Below are positions 16,512 to 27,700 of a stretch of DNA of 64,000 bases, piece by piece (position 1 is the first letter of the stretch; each line of letters opens with the position of its first letter). Source of the DNA: Polynucleobacter sp. 71A-WALBACH. GTDB taxonomy: Bacteria; Pseudomonadota; Gammaproteobacteria; Burkholderiales; Burkholderiaceae. Under the pieces are notes generated by a model, which was not told the DNA's origin, made no database searches, and saw only the letters and a list, made by a program, of their open reading frames with translations. The translations under genes and the position numbers were made by a program. The stretch lies in contig NZ_JACVOP010000001.1 of NCBI RefSeq assembly GCF_018882365.1, forward strand, positions 310,001 to 374,000. Direction: 5' to 3'.

Positions 16512-19259
16512 TTAGTCGATTGAACTCGCCAACTGGCGGCGGATATCCTCAACAGACTCGTTACGTCGCTGAGCAAGATCCTCAATCTGATCTACTGAAA
16601 GCTTACCAACGTTGAAATAACGTGCATCCGGGTGCGCTAGATAAAAACCACTGACGCTAGAGGCGGGATTCATGGCCATCGACTCAGTCAAGGTCATACC
16701 AATATCTTCTGAGCCAATCACGCGCAGTAAATCTTTTTTCACTTCATGCGCAGGACAAGCTGGATATCCCGGCGCTGGACGGATACCGCGATATTCCTCA
16801 TTGATCATTTGCTCATTCGTCAAAATCTCATCAGTGGCATAACCCCAAAGATCAGTACGAACACGATGGTGCATCAACTCTGCGAATGCTTCCGCTAAAC
16901 GATCAGCCAAAGACTGCAGCATGATTGCACTGTAGTCATCATGCTTCGCATGAAACTCGGCAACCTTTTTCTCCACACCATGGCCAGTTGTAACTGCAAA
17001 GCAGCCTAGGTAATCCGCCACACTTGAATCTTTTGGAGCCACGTAATCTGCCAAGCAACGATTAGGTCGACGTACGCCATCCACTACTGGACGCTCAGAC
17101 TGCTGGCGCAAGTTGTGCCATACAAACAATGGATGTTCACGAGATTCATCGCTATACAAGACAATGTCATCGCCGATCGTGTTGGCTGGATAAAAAGCCA
17201 CTACCGCATCGGCTTGCAACCACTGACCCTTGATTAACTTATCTAATAGCGCCTTGCCATCTTCAAACACTTTACGAGCCTCTACACCAACTATTTCATC
17301 ATCCAAGATTGCCGGAAACTTACCAGCTAAATCCCAAGTCTGAAAGAACGGCGTCCAGTCAATATATTTAGCAATATCACTGAGAGCAAAGTTCTTGAAA
17401 ATGCGACGCCCAATAAATTTAGGTTTCTCAGGCACATAGTGAGCCCAATCAATTAATTCACGATTCTTGCGAGCTGCTTGTAGTGAGATAGTAGGGGATG
17501 CTTTTTTGTTTGCATGTTGCTCACGAATACGCACATAGTCATCGCGTAATTCTTGAATAAATTTCTTAGCGCTTTCATCAGAAAGCAAACTCGATGCTAC
17601 TGAAACAGAGCGGGATGCATCCGGCACATAGACCACTGGGCCATCGTAATGCGGCGCAATCTTTACCGCGGTATGCACGCGAGAAGTTGTGGCGCCACCA
17701 ATCATTAGTGGAATTTGACGCTCACGGAAGTAGTCGTCACGTTGCATCTCTTGAGCAACGTAGGTCATCTCTTCTAAAGATGGGGTAATCAAACCAGACA
17801 GGCCAACGATATCTGCTTTTTCTTCCTTGGCACGCTTAAGAATTTCTGCGCAAGGAACCATCACACCCATATTGGCAACTTCAAAGTTATTACATTGCAG
17901 CACCACTGTCACAATATTTTTACCAATATCGTGCACATCTCCCTTAACGGTCGCCATCACAATCTTACCTTTGGCTTTTGCTTCGCCACCAGAGGCGACA
18001 TGCAGGCGCTTTTCTTCCTCGATATAGGGAATTAAAATCGCAACCGCTTGCTTCATCACACGCGCACTCTTCACTACTTGAGGTAGAAACATCTTGCCAG
18101 CGCCAAATAAGTCGCCGACGACATTCATGCCATCCATTAGAGGGCCTTCAATGACCTCAATTGGACGACCACCCGCACCCATAATTTGGGCACGCAGCTC
18201 TTCAGTATCTTCTTCAATAAAGGTGGTGATGCCATGCACCAAGGCATGGGTTAAACGCTCACGCACTGGGGCTTCACGCCATACCAAGTTCTCTACTTGT
18301 TTTGCGCCACCACCTTTAAATTGGTCAGCAATATCCAGCAAACGCTCAGTTGGGGTCTTGCCTTCTTTTTCCTTAAAGCGGTTTAGCACTACATCTTCAA
18401 CACGCTCACGTAATTCAGGATCAAGGTCTGCGTAGACGCCGAGCTGCCCTGCATTGACAATACCCATATCCATACCAGCCTGAATAGCGTGGTACAGGAA
18501 AACCGTATGGATAGCTTCACGTACGCGATCATTGCCACGGAAAGAGAAGCTGACATTCGAAACACCACCACTCACTTTCGCGCCCGGCAGATTTTCCTTA
18601 ATCCAGCGAGTGGCGTTAATGAAATCGACAGCATAGTTGTCATGCTCTTCAATGCCAGTGGCGATTGCGAAGATATTGGGATCAAAAATAATGTCTTCTG
18701 CTGGGAAGCCAATTTCATTAACCAGTATTTGATAGCAGCGTTGGCAAATTTCTGTCTTGCGCTTAAAAGTATCTGCTTGACCCACTTCATCAAATGCCAT
18801 CACTACAGAAGCTGCGCCATACCGACGAATTAAACGCGCTTGTTTTCTAAAAGGCTCTTCACCCTCTTTGAGTGAGATCGAGTTAACAATCGGCTTACCT
18901 TGAACACATTTCAGACCCGCTTCGATCACACTCCATTTAGATGAATCAATCATGATCGGTACACGAGCAATATCTGGCTCGGAAGCAATTAAATTCAGGA
19001 AGCGCGTCATCGCAGCTTCAGAATCTAACATCGCCTCATCCATATTGATGTCAATGACTTGAGCACCATTCTCAACTTGCTGTCTTGCAACTACCAAGGC
19101 TTCATCAAATTGATTATTTAAAATCATGCGCGAAAATGCTTTGGAGCCCGTTACGTTAGTGCGCTCCCCAATATTGACAAAACCAACATCAGCCGTGACA
19201 TTGAAAGGCTCTAGACCTGAGAGCTTCATCGGTGGCATTACTTTTACAGTCTTACTCAT
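16512..19259 (-). CDS. metH: Methionine synthase, folate/B12/reactivation part (split MetH)
   Basis: This 915-residue protein carries the C-terminal three modules of cobalamin-dependent methionine synthase. The order is pterin-binding domain ([15 protein letters not shown], about 28-300), cobalamin cap (about 310-425), B12-binding Rossmann domain with DVHDIG at 441-446 (His443 is the lower axial ligand), and the AdoMet reactivation domain (about 590-915, including [16 protein letters not shown]). The homocysteine module is encoded by the preceding gene, overlapping by four bases. The two should assemble into a working enzyme moving methyl from methyl-THF to homocysteine. Confidence 0.95.
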   Translation of the reverse strand: MSKTVKVMPPMKLSGLEPFNVTADVGFVNIGERTNVTGSKAFSRMILNNQFDEALVVARQQVENGAQVIDINMDEAMLDSEAAMTRFLNLIASEPDIARVPIMIDSSKWSVIEAGLKCVQGKPIVNSISLKEGEEPFRKQARLIRRYGAASVVMAFDEVGQADTFKRKTEICQRCYQILVNEIGFPAEDIIFDPNIFAIATGIEEHDNYAVDFINATRWIKENLPGAKVSGGVSNVSFSFRGNDRVREAIHTVFLYHAIQAGMDMGIVNAGQLGVYADLDPELRERVEDVVLNRFKEKEGKTPTERLLDIADQFKGGGAKQVENLVWREAPVRERLTHALVHGITTFIEEDTEELRAQIMGAGGRPIEVIEGPLMDGMNVVGDLFGAGKMFLPQVVKSARVMKQAVAILIPYIEEEKRLHVASGGEAKAKGKIVMATVKGDVHDIGKNIVTVVLQCNNFEVANMGVMVPCAEILKRAKEEKADIVGLSGLITPSLEEMTYVAQEMQRDDYFRERQIPLMIGGATTSRVHTAVKIAPHYDGPVVYVPDASRSVSVASSLLSDESAKKFIQELRDDYVRIREQHANKKASPTISLQAARKNRELIDWAHYVPEKPKFIGRRIFKNFALSDIAKYIDWTPFFQTWDLAGKFPAILDDEIVGVEARKVFEDGKALLDKLIKGQWLQADAVVAFYPANTIGDDIVLYSDESREHPLFVWHNLRQQSERPVVDGVRRPNRCLADYVAPKDSSVADYLGCFAVTTGHGVEKKVAEFHAKHDDYSAIMLQSLADRLAEAFAELMHHRVRTDLWGYATDEILTNEQMINEEYRGIRPAPGYPACPAHEVKKDLLRVIGSEDIGMTLTESMAMNPASSVSGFYLAHPDARYFNVGKLSVDQIEDLAQRRNESVEDIRRQLASSID

Positions 19260-20320
19260 ACTGATACCTCCGCGCTCTCGCGATAGAAAGCGCGTGGCTG
19301 GCGCTTAGCAACCGCATTAGCAATCGCACGAATATGGTCCGGAGTAGTTCCACAGCAACCGCCTACGAGATTGACTAAGCCATCTTTTGCAAAGCCATCA
19401 ACCAAGCTAGAAGTAATTTCTGGAGTTTCATCAAAGCCCGTGTCACTCATCGGATTAGGCAAACCCGCGTTGGGGTAGCAAGATACAGCGGCATCGCAGA
19501 TGCGCGCCAGTTCAGCAATGTAAGGTCGCATCAGCGCAGCACCTAAAGCGCAGTTCAAGCCAAAGGTCAGCGGTTTAATGTGACGCAGGCTATTCCAAAA
19601 TGCCTCAACAGTTTGGCCAGACAGGATGCGACCAGAAGCATCGGTGACTGTCCCTGAAATCATTACCGGTAAACGCTCGCCAGTTTCTTCAAAGAATTCA
19701 TCTAAGGCAAACAGTGCAGCTTTGGCATTGAGTGTGTCGAAAATAGTTTCAACTAGAAATAAATCAACGCCACCTTCAAAAAGGCCTTCAATCTGCTCGC
19801 GATAGGAAGCTCGTAACGCGTCAAAGGTCACATTGCGCGCACCAGGATCATTTACATCAGGAGAAATGCTCGCCGTCTTTGGAGTAGGTCCAATCGCGCC
19901 CGCTGCAAAACGGGGTTTATCTGGCGTAGAGTATTTTTCACAAGCAGCGCGAGCCAACTGCGCGGAGATCACATTCATCTCACGCGCTAAGCCAGCCATC
20001 TTGTAGTCTTCTTGCGCAACAGAGGTGGCGCCAAAAGTATTGGTCTCAATAATGTCAGCGCCCGCATCTAAATACTGCTCATGAATCTTGCTGATAATTT
20101 GAGGCTGCGTGAGAACTAAGAGTTCGTTATTACCCTTGATATCGCCAGGATGATCTTCAAAGCGGGTATTCGCAGGCAAGCCACGGTAATCTGCCTCATT
20201 CAGCTTGTATTGCTGAATCATGGTGCCCATGGCGCCATCCAGAATCAGAATGCGCTGCTTCAGTAGCTCGGGAAGTGCCTGACCGCGGGTGTAAGGCTGG
20301 GATAAACCATTAGATTGCAT
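19256..20320 (-). CDS. Methionine synthase, homocysteine S-methyltransferase part (split MetH)
   Basis: The 354-residue protein is the homocysteine-binding barrel that normally forms the N-terminus of MetH. It has [32 protein letters not shown] and the zinc-thiolate cysteines in FGLNCALGA and [11 protein letters not shown] (C322, C323). Together with the downstream gene the length (1269 residues) equals a full MetH. Since all motifs are intact and the junction is a clean ATGA overlap between domains, this is a stable split rather than a decay product. Confidence 0.94.
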   Translation of the reverse strand: MQSNGLSQPYTRGQALPELLKQRILILDGAMGTMIQQYKLNEADYRGLPANTRFEDHPGDIKGNNELLVLTQPQIISKIHEQYLDAGADIIETNTFGATSVAQEDYKMAGLAREMNVISAQLARAACEKYSTPDKPRFAAGAIGPTPKTASISPDVNDPGARNVTFDALRASYREQIEGLFEGGVDLFLVETIFDTLNAKAALFALDEFFEETGERLPVMISGTVTDASGRILSGQTVEAFWNSLRHIKPLTFGLNCALGAALMRPYIAELARICDAAVSCYPNAGLPNPMSDTGFDETPEITSSLVDGFAKDGLVNLVGGCCGTTPDHIRAIANAVAKRQPRAFYRESAEVSV

Positions 20321-20398
20321 TGCTTAACCGGGATTAATCTCTAGAATCTCTTATTGTATTGGCAATAAGCCACTTTTATCTGACCTGGAGCCCGCCCT

Positions 20399-20848
20399 AT
20401 GTTTGGAACTATCCCTGAATTCAACCAAAGCCTTGAAATGATGAAAACTATGTGGGGTCAAGGGGCAGCTGGACAGACCCCAGGCCAATTTCCGTTCACC
20501 ACAGACGCCTCTAAGGCGGCAGGAGGGTTTGGGTCAGCTTTTCCAGGGCTCGATACAGACGAACTTGAAAAACGCATCAAGGACCTTAAAAGCGTAGAAA
20601 ACTGGCTCAATCTCAATCTCAACATCTTGAAGTCCACCATTCAAGGCCTTGAAGTGCAGCACGCCACCATGATGGCGCTCAAATCTTTTGGGGATGCCGT
20701 TTCAGCAACTGCCGCCGCGGCAACTGGGGGGTCTTCTGAAGAATCTGGAACTAAGGCTTCTAAACCACGCAAAACCGCAACACGCCGTCGTCGCAAAGCT
20801 GGCGACTCAACTTACCTCGACGAAGTAGGTAATTCAGATGAGCAATAG
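20399..20848 (+). CDS. phaM: PhaM-like polyhydroxyalkanoate granule regulator
   Basis: The protein (149 residues) matches PhaM of Burkholderiales: MFGTIPEFNQSLEMMKTMWG at the N-terminus, NWLNLNLNILKSTIQGLEVQ in the middle, then a low-complexity Ala/Ser segment and a basic KPRKTATRRRRKAG tail. PhaM binds PHB synthase and DNA, linking storage granules to the nucleoid. The last 89 bases of the gene lie opposite the 3' end of the MBL-fold hydrolase gene; both reading frames appear real. Confidence 0.85.
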   Translation: MFGTIPEFNQSLEMMKTMWGQGAAGQTPGQFPFTTDASKAAGGFGSAFPGLDTDELEKRIKDLKSVENWLNLNLNILKSTIQGLEVQHATMMALKSFGDAVSATAAAATGGSSEESGTKASKPRKTATRRRRKAGDSTYLDEVGNSDEQ

Positions 20849-21845
20849 CCTCACCCATGGCAAATGTCATTTGGTGAATATCTAGTTCACGCTTAAATAA
20901 AACCGGCACTATCTCACGAGCAGTTGCCGGTTTTTTACATGCTCCCAGTGTTTCCGCCAAGCGCTCATCATGATGCGCTTTCAACTGATCGATCCGCGGC
21001 TTCATCCCTGTAAAAGGCTTGCCATGTGATGGCAGCACTAGAGAGTCGTCAGGCAATGGCAGATATCGATCTAAAGAGCTTAGATATAAGCCCAAAGGAT
21101 CCGCATCCGGATCCGCATCGTAAACACTGACATTCGTAGAAATGCGTGGCAACAACATATCCCCCGAAATCAGTACGCCCAAATCTTTGCAATACAAAGA
21201 GGCATGTTCTGGCGCATGACCAAATCCCATAATGACTCGCCACTCATGGCCACCAATCAAAATCATTTCGCCATCAATGATCCGGCGATATTGTCTGGGC
21301 ACACCTGGAACCATATTGCTGTAGTAGTTGGAGCGCGCCCGAATTTTTTCTAAATCCTCTGGCGCATTTAATCCATGCTTTTGAAAGTGATCCGCTGAAC
21401 CACCGCCACCAGCGCGCGCACCAATAGCAGCACCGCCCTCTTTATGGCTAAGCCATTGCGCAGTTAAATAATCCGTCATGGAAATCCAGAGCGGCACATT
21501 CCATTTTTCACAAAGCCATTGGGAGAGGCCCACGTGATCAGGATGCATATGTGTCACAATCACCCTCAGCACCGGCAAGCCCTCTAACTGAGTAGCAAAG
21601 ATCTGATCCCAGGACGCTTTTGTCTCTTCATTAGCAATACCACAATCAATAATTGTCCAACCCTGAATACCCTCAAACTCATCACGCAGTAGCCATAAAT
21701 TGATGTGATCTAAAGCAAACGGCAGGCGCATCCGCAACCAACGCACGCCAGGCGCAACCTCCATTGAGCTACCCACTTCCGGTAAAGCATCGGCTAAGGG
21801 ATAATGAATAGAACTAAGATCGCTGGATTGGTTTTTGGTATTCAT
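20760..21845 (-). CDS. MBL-fold metallo-hydrolase
   Basis: This 361-residue metallo-beta-lactamase-fold hydrolase has the metal motif VTHMHPDHVGLSQW (HxHxDH), a second histidine in GHAPEHASLYC, the metal-bridging aspartate in LISGDMLLPRIS and a final histidine in PSHGKPFTG. The C-terminal part resembles the winged-helix tail of LACTB2-like proteins (HHDERLAETLGACK to LLRRGKL). The substrate is unknown. Its 3' end overlaps phaM by 89 bases on the opposite strand. Confidence 0.85.
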   Translation of the reverse strand: MNTKNQSSDLSSIHYPLADALPEVGSSMEVAPGVRWLRMRLPFALDHINLWLLRDEFEGIQGWTIIDCGIANEETKASWDQIFATQLEGLPVLRVIVTHMHPDHVGLSQWLCEKWNVPLWISMTDYLTAQWLSHKEGGAAIGARAGGGGSADHFQKHGLNAPEDLEKIRARSNYYSNMVPGVPRQYRRIIDGEMILIGGHEWRVIMGFGHAPEHASLYCKDLGVLISGDMLLPRISTNVSVYDADPDADPLGLYLSSLDRYLPLPDDSLVLPSHGKPFTGMKPRIDQLKAHHDERLAETLGACKKPATAREIVPVLFKRELDIHQMTFAMGEAIAHLNYLLRRGKLSRQLCDDGVLRFCVV

Positions 21846-21867
21846 TTATTTCTATTCTAGGTTTGCT

Positions 21868-22044
21868 TTGACAACAGTTCCATCGCCCTGTATCAACTGG
21901 TGCGACATCAACCCTGAAAATGGTTTTTGCCGTGGCTGTTATCGCACGCTTTCTGAGATTGCGGACTGGTCTGAACTTTCTAACTCGGACAAACTTGAGG
22001 TTTGGGAAAAACTAGAAACGCGCAAACCTCAAGCACCACAGTAA
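21868..22044 (+). CDS. DUF1289 family small cysteine-rich protein
   Basis: This short protein has the DUF1289 pattern VPSPCINWCDINPENGFCRG followed by CYRTLSEIADWSELSNSD, with four cysteines that may hold metal. I choose TTG at 21868, giving 58 residues, because AGG lies six bases upstream; the frame is also open to a TTG at 21835. The function is unknown. It is divergent from the MBL-fold gene and convergent with the acuI-like gene. Confidence 0.75.
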   Translation: MTTVPSPCINWCDINPENGFCRGCYRTLSEIADWSELSNSDKLEVWEKLETRKPQAPQ

Positions 22045-22065
22045 ATATTGCTAATGGCTAATTGC

Positions 22066-23049
22066 TTATTTATTTACATCCACAATTAAACGACCACGAA
22101 CATTTCCAGCCATGAGTTCTGCGGCGTACTTTAAAGAATCCTCAAGACTAATTTCATGAGAGATCTCTTCTAAAGTATTGAGATCTACTAACTTGCTTAA
22201 TTGCTCATAGGCAGCAATACGTTTTGCTTTTGGCACTGTCACGCTATTAATACCGTACAAAGTGACCCCACGCAAAATAAATGGCGCAACAGACGATGGA
22301 AAATCCATTCCCTGAGCAAGACCACAAGCGGCGACCGCCCCATCGCTCTTAGTTTGTGCGCAGGCATTAGCTAAGGTATGACTACCAACGCTATCGACCA
22401 CTGCCGCCCAGCGCTCTTTAGCTAAAGGCTTGCCAGGAGCTGACAAAACCGCTCGATCAATGACTTCACTTGCGCCCAATTTCTTCAAATAATCAGCCTC
22501 AGACATCCGTCCTGTACTGGCCACAACCGTAAATCCTAATTTGCTCAAAAGAGTTATAGCGAAGCTACCAACCCCACCTGCAGCACCAGTCACTAATACC
22601 TCTCCATCACTAGGCTTCAAACCATGCTTTTGTAAAGCCATTACACACAGCATTGCGGTGTAGCCCGCAGTACCAATAGCCAAGGCCTGCTTAGCGGTGA
22701 AACCCTTCGGCAAAGGAATAAGCCATTCAGACTTCACACGTGCTTGCTGGGCTAGTCCACCCCAATGACCTTCACCAACACCCCAACCATTGAGTAGCAC
22801 CATATCGCCAACCTTAAATTCTGGGCTAGCACTTTCTAAGACCTCGCCTGCAAAATCAATCCCGGGGACCATAGGGAAGCTACGCACTACCGGGCCTTTA
22901 CCAGTAATTGCCAAACCATCTTTGTAATTCAGTGTGGAATAGAGCACCTTAACCCTGACATCCCCCTCAGGCAGGCTAGCCTCATCGACTTGAGCAAGCT
23001 CAGCCCGATAACCTTGATCATCTTTATTTACCAAAATTGCGTTAAACAT
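22066..23049 (-). CDS. acuI: Acrylyl-CoA reductase AcuI/YhdH-type quinone oxidoreductase
   Basis: This medium-chain dehydrogenase/reductase (327 residues) has LYSTLNYKDGLAITGKGPVV, the PGIDFAGEV block and the NADPH-binding VTGAAGGVGSFAI. The pattern matches AcuI/YhdH, zinc-free NADPH enzymes that detoxify acrylyl-CoA. ATG 23049 is chosen since GGAAGAG lies seven bases upstream and MFNAILVNKDDQGY is the family start; the frame is open 11 codons further upstream. Confidence 0.85.
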   Translation of the reverse strand: MFNAILVNKDDQGYRAELAQVDEASLPEGDVRVKVLYSTLNYKDGLAITGKGPVVRSFPMVPGIDFAGEVLESASPEFKVGDMVLLNGWGVGEGHWGGLAQQARVKSEWLIPLPKGFTAKQALAIGTAGYTAMLCVMALQKHGLKPSDGEVLVTGAAGGVGSFAITLLSKLGFTVVASTGRMSEADYLKKLGASEVIDRAVLSAPGKPLAKERWAAVVDSVGSHTLANACAQTKSDGAVAACGLAQGMDFPSSVAPFILRGVTLYGINSVTVPKAKRIAAYEQLSKLVDLNTLEEISHEISLEDSLKYAAELMAGNVRGRLIVDVNK

Positions 23050-23136
23050 GTCTCTTCCTTTTAAAAGCGCTGCATTCTCCACAGCAAATACGTAATAGGT
23101 TTATCCTAACGAGCATTGCTGATTATGGAGGTTTCC

Positions 23137-23430
23137 ATGAAAAAAATTCTACTATTAACTTCGATTTCCGGTTTAGTGCTGATTGGCTGCTCTTCAAGCC
23201 AAATTAACATGTCTATGGGTAACATGCGCTTGATTACCTCCAGTGCGGCACCACAAGATGTCATGGATTTTGCCAATACGACCTGTCAGAATGATTTCTA
23301 CCAAGGCGCAAGCTTCCTTTCTAAGGCTGGTAAGGAATATCGCTTTAAATGCGTTAAAGCCGAAGAAAATGAAATCCTGACTCCAATCCCCGGCACGACT
23401 ATCCCCGCTGATACTCCTGCAGCAAAGTAA
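23137..23430 (+). CDS. Small putative lipoprotein
   Basis: The 97-residue precursor begins MKKILLLTSISGLVLIGC, a lipoprotein signal with Cys18. Two further cysteines (FANTTCQND and YRFKCVKA) could form a disulfide. ATG 23137 has GGAG six bases upstream. I do not recognise a family. It precedes the flavin reductase gene by 22 bases on the same strand. Confidence 0.7.
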   Translation: MKKILLLTSISGLVLIGCSSSQINMSMGNMRLITSSAAPQDVMDFANTTCQNDFYQGASFLSKAGKEYRFKCVKAEENEILTPIPGTTIPADTPAAK

Positions 23431-23452
23431 GTCACCAAATAAGCAAAGTAAG

Positions 23453-23941
23453 ATGACCCCCTTTACCTCCCAAGAGCTCCGCAAAGGCTTCTCTTCCTTT
23501 GCAACTGGGGTCACTGTCATTACCTGCCTCGATACGGATCAGAATGCTCACGGCATCACTATCAGCTCTTTTAATACCGTTTCATTAGAGCCGCCACTCA
23601 TTTTGTGGAGCCTCAAGAAGCATTCGCGTTTAATGCCCTACTTTGAAGTAGGTCACAAACAGCTAATCCATGTGCTGGAGCGCTCCCAAGAGTCAATGGC
23701 AATGCACTTTGCCACCGTTAAAGAAAATCAATTTGTGGGTATCTCTCACAAAATCGCAGCGAGTGGCCTCACCCAAATTGAAGGATGCTCTGCCTACTTT
23801 GAATGTGAGACTGTATCCGTGCATACCGGCGGTGACCACAACATTATTGTTGCTAAAGTCATCAACCTAAAACACGCCCCAGAAAGTCATCCACTCATAT
23901 TTGCTCACAGCAAATTTATGGGTTTAGATTCATCACTTTAA
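23453..23941 (+). CDS. Flavin reductase family protein
   Basis: This 162-residue FMN-binding split-barrel protein has FSSFATGVTVITCLDTDQNA, GITISSFNTVSLEPPLILW and a terminal PLIFAHSKFMGL. It is most similar to NAD(P)H:flavin reductases that supply reduced flavin to monooxygenases. No monooxygenase partner is adjacent, so its role is open. Confidence 0.85.
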   Translation: MTPFTSQELRKGFSSFATGVTVITCLDTDQNAHGITISSFNTVSLEPPLILWSLKKHSRLMPYFEVGHKQLIHVLERSQESMAMHFATVKENQFVGISHKIAASGLTQIEGCSAYFECETVSVHTGGDHNIIVAKVINLKHAPESHPLIFAHSKFMGLDSSL

Positions 23942-23963
23942 AAATACCAAAATAGGAATTCTC

Positions 23964-24626
23964 ATGATTCGCTTATGGGGAAGAAAAAGTTCCATCAACG
24001 TGCAGAAGGTGCTGTGGTGTCTTGCAGAGTTAGGACTTGAGGAAGGTAAGGATTTTGAGCGAATCGATGCCGGCTTACATTTTGGGAAAAATCGAACTCC
24101 TGAATTTCTAGCGCTCAATCCCAATGGCTTGGTTCCAACCCTAGAAGATGGTGATCTTGTGCTCTGGGAATCCAATACTATTTTGCGATATCTCATTCGT
24201 CAGTATGATCAGTCGAAGCGCTTTCCTGCGGATATTCAAAAGCAATACCAATCTGAAAAGTGGATGGATTGGCAGCTAGGAACGATGTGGCCAACCTTAC
24301 GCATTGCTTTTCTGGGGCTAACTCGTACGCCTGAAATCGAACGTAACTACGAAGCCATCCGTAAAGCTTATCAAGGCACCAATGGATTGCTTGCCTTATT
24401 GGATCAGCAATTAACCAATCAACAATATTGCTCTGGAGACTCTTTCAATCTTGGAGATATCCCATTAGCACTCTGTGTCAGCAGATGGCTTCTATTGAAT
24501 CAAACCTTTCCAGATCAAACTGGGCCACGCACTTCTCTGCCCAATATCGAATCATGGATGAAGCGCATCGAGGCAGAAACTCAATATAGTGTAGTCGCAG
24601 AAAAAGAACTTAACATCATGAAGTAA
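23964..24626 (+). CDS. Glutathione S-transferase family protein
   Basis: The 220-residue protein has a thioredoxin-fold N-domain (RLWGRKSSINVQKVLWCLAE, then NPNGLVPTLEDGDLVLWES, the cis-Pro and glutathione-binding ES pair) and an all-helical C-domain. It resembles the beta/theta-like bacterial GSTs. The substrate is unknown. It ends just before a strong bidirectional terminator. Confidence 0.87.
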   Translation: MIRLWGRKSSINVQKVLWCLAELGLEEGKDFERIDAGLHFGKNRTPEFLALNPNGLVPTLEDGDLVLWESNTILRYLIRQYDQSKRFPADIQKQYQSEKWMDWQLGTMWPTLRIAFLGLTRTPEIERNYEAIRKAYQGTNGLLALLDQQLTNQQYCSGDSFNLGDIPLALCVSRWLLLNQTFPDQTGPRTSLPNIESWMKRIEAETQYSVVAEKELNIMK

Positions 24627-24663
24627 GTCTGCTGCTTCCTAGACTCTCAGAAGCTACTGGCTC

Positions 24664-24700
24664 AAATGAAAAGGGTGAACTGTGTTCACCCTTTTCATTT
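24664..24700. terminator. Bidirectional terminator between gst and the RND operon
   Basis: A perfect 17-bp inverted repeat with a TGT loop lies between two convergent genes: AAATGAAAAGGGTGAAC pairs with GTTCACCCTTTTCATTT. Runs of A and T at the stem base give U-rich ends on both strands, as expected for an intrinsic terminator working in both directions. Confidence 0.85.
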
Positions 24701-24718
24701 ATTACCTTATCAACTAAA

Positions 24719-27700
24719 TTACTGTTGCTTGAATTTCCTCTGATGGTGATCAGCGCCAATAAATAAGTACATTGCTGGTACTACGAATAATGTAAACAAC
24801 GTACCAATCGATAAGCCAGTAAAGATCACGATACCCATAGATTGACGGCCAGCAGCGCCAGCACCCGAGGCGATCACCAGAGGTACTACGCCCAGTACCA
24901 TTGCCGCTGTTGTCATCAAGATGGGGCGCAAACGTACGCTACTTGCCTCTACGATAGCGTCCACCTTACTACGTCCAGCTTCTTGTAGCTCATTGGCAAA
25001 TTCCACAATCAAAATACCATGCTTACTAATTAAGCCCATCAGGGTAACGAGTCCCACCTGGGTATACACATTCAAAGTTGTGAATCCTAAATTAATAAAG
25101 ATGAGTGCGCCAAATAAGGCGAGCGGCACTGAAACTAAAATCACGATTGGGTCTCGGAAACTTTCAAACTGTGCAGCCAAGACCAAGAACACGATCAAGA
25201 TCGCAAAGAACATCGTGACCAAGAAACCGCCAGACTCTGCCATGAACTGACGGGACGGACCAGCGTAATCCATGGTGTAACCATTCGGCGCGACTTCTTT
25301 TAAAGTTTGACGCATAAACTCAAGCAAATCCGCCTGAGAAATAAATGGGGTACTCACCCCAGAGATTGTTGCCGAATTCAGCTGCTGAAAGTGATTGATC
25401 GATTGTGGAACCACTTTCTGCTTAATCGTAGCAATCGTGCGCGCCTGAATCATCTGCCCACTAGGAGTGCGAATGTAGTAATCCAAGATTTGATCTGGAT
25501 TTAAGCGGTCCACTTGTTTAACTTGTGGGATAACGCGATAGGAGCGACCAGCGACAGAGAAGTAATTAACATAACCGCCACCCAATGCGGCAGATAACGC
25601 ACTACCTACCTGCTGCTGAGTCATACCCAGTGCGGCTACTTTTTCACGATCAATTTCTAAAACATCTTGTGGCTTATCAATCTTCAGGTCGGAGTCCACA
25701 AAGAAGAAGTTACCGCTCCGGCGCGCTTTATCTAGCACCGCCTGAGATACCTCATTGAGCTGCTCATAAGACTCGGTAGTATTAATTACGACTTGAACTG
25801 GTAAGCCTTGTGCACCAGGCAAAGCTGGAAATTGAAAGGCTGCTACGCGAGCACCGGCGATCGTATTCCATTTATTCTGCATATCTTCTTGAAACTTCGT
25901 CGCATTACGGCTACGCTTATCCCAATCTTTGAGTAACACGCCACCAAAGCTACTAGTTGGACTAGTGATCTGGAACATCTGCTCATACTCAGGCTCTGCT
26001 GCTGATATTTGATATATCTGATCAGCGTAGGTCTGCATCTGATTGACTGTACTGTTAGGTGGTCCTGATGCCTGCATCAACACAATACCCTGGTCTTCTG
26101 TTGGCGCTAATTCAGCGCGAGCAGTAGCGTAAAGATAAGCTACTCCACCTAGCAAAATGACACCCATCACAATAATGACCTGCCAAGTACTCAAGAGATC
26201 GCGCAAAGTTGTTTGGTAGCTGTGATGAACTTTTTCAAAAATACGATCAATTTTTTGAACAAATGGGGAAGCTTCTTGCTCCTCGGTAAAGATACGCGAG
26301 CACATCATCGGAGAAAGTGTCAGAGCAATCAAACCAGATACCGCTACAGCACTTGCTAGAGTAAAGGCGAACTCAGTGAAAAGTGCACCCGTTAAGCCAC
26401 CCTGAAAACCAATTGGAATATAGACTGCGATCAACACAATCGTCATTGCCAAAATAGGGCCACCCAATTCACGCGCAGCGATTAAAGAAGCCTCCAGTGG
26501 AGACTTTCCTTCCTTCATATGGCGGTCCACGTTCTCGACCACAATAATCGCATCATCCACTACCAGACCAATAGCTAGCACCAAGGCCAGCAGTGTTAGC
26601 AAATTAATGGAGTAGCCTAGAACCTGCATTAAGAAGAATGTACCAATCAAAGAGAGTGGCATAGCAATCACTGGTACCGCAACTGCGCGAGCGCTTCCTA
26701 GGAATAAATAGATCACCACGGTGACAATTAATAGCGCCTCTAACAGAGTCGCCACAACCTCATCAATTGAAGTAGTGATGAACATAGTGGAGTCATACAC
26801 CACCTTGCCCGACATGCCGGTTGGCAATTGTTTCTGAATATCTGGTACTGCGGCACGAACGCGCGCAGCTACATCAAGTAGATTGGCTTGAGGCGCAACC
26901 TTGATAGCAATAAAGACAGATCTCTTGCCACTAAAGGCGACATTTGTGTTGTAGTCCTCGGAGCCCATGCTCACGGTCGCCACTTGATCAAGATACACAA
27001 TATTGATGCCATCTTTTTTGACAACCAATTTGCGGAACTCATCGAGCGTATGTAGATCAGTGCCAGCCACTAAGTCCACGGCAACCATGTCACCTTTAGT
27101 GCTACCAACTGCTGATAAATAGTTATTAGCGGACATAGCGCTATAGACATCGTCCGCACCCACACCAAGGCCAGCCATCTTCTCGCGATCAAGCCAAGCA
27201 CGCAGCGCAAACTTTCGACCGCCAGTAATTTCTGCATTTTGTACGCCATCTACAGAATCCAACTTTGGCTTCACTACCCGTAATAAGTAATCAGTAATCG
27301 CATTATTTGGAATGTCATCGCTATAAAAGCCCATATACATCGCTGCAGTCGACTGACCAATTTGCACTGTTAATACAGGCTGCTGGGCTTGTGGCGGTAG
27401 TTGATTCTTGACAGAACTAATCTGGGTCTGAATTTGCGTTAATGCCGCATTGGAATCGTAATTCAGCTTGAGAGTGGCGGTAATCGTTGAGAGACCGCTC
27501 ACACTCGTGGAGGATAAATAGTCGATACCTTGCGATTGAGCAATCGCCGTCTCTAATGGTTGGGTAATAAATCCTGCAATCGTCTCGGGGTCAGCGCCAT
27601 AGTAAGCCGTTGTAATCGTAACGATCGCATTTTGGGTTTGCGGATATTGATTCACTGGCAAAGAACCAACCGCCTTCAAACCAAATACCAAAACAAGCGC

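Noticed and set aside
18094..18833. Two plus-strand open frames of 113 and 114 codons opposite metH
   Set aside because: They are antisense shadows of a fully conserved enzyme gene with no recognisable protein features.
20321..20398. Cobalamin riboswitch upstream of metH
   Set aside because: The gap before the homocysteine module is under 80 bases and lacks the B12-box pattern.
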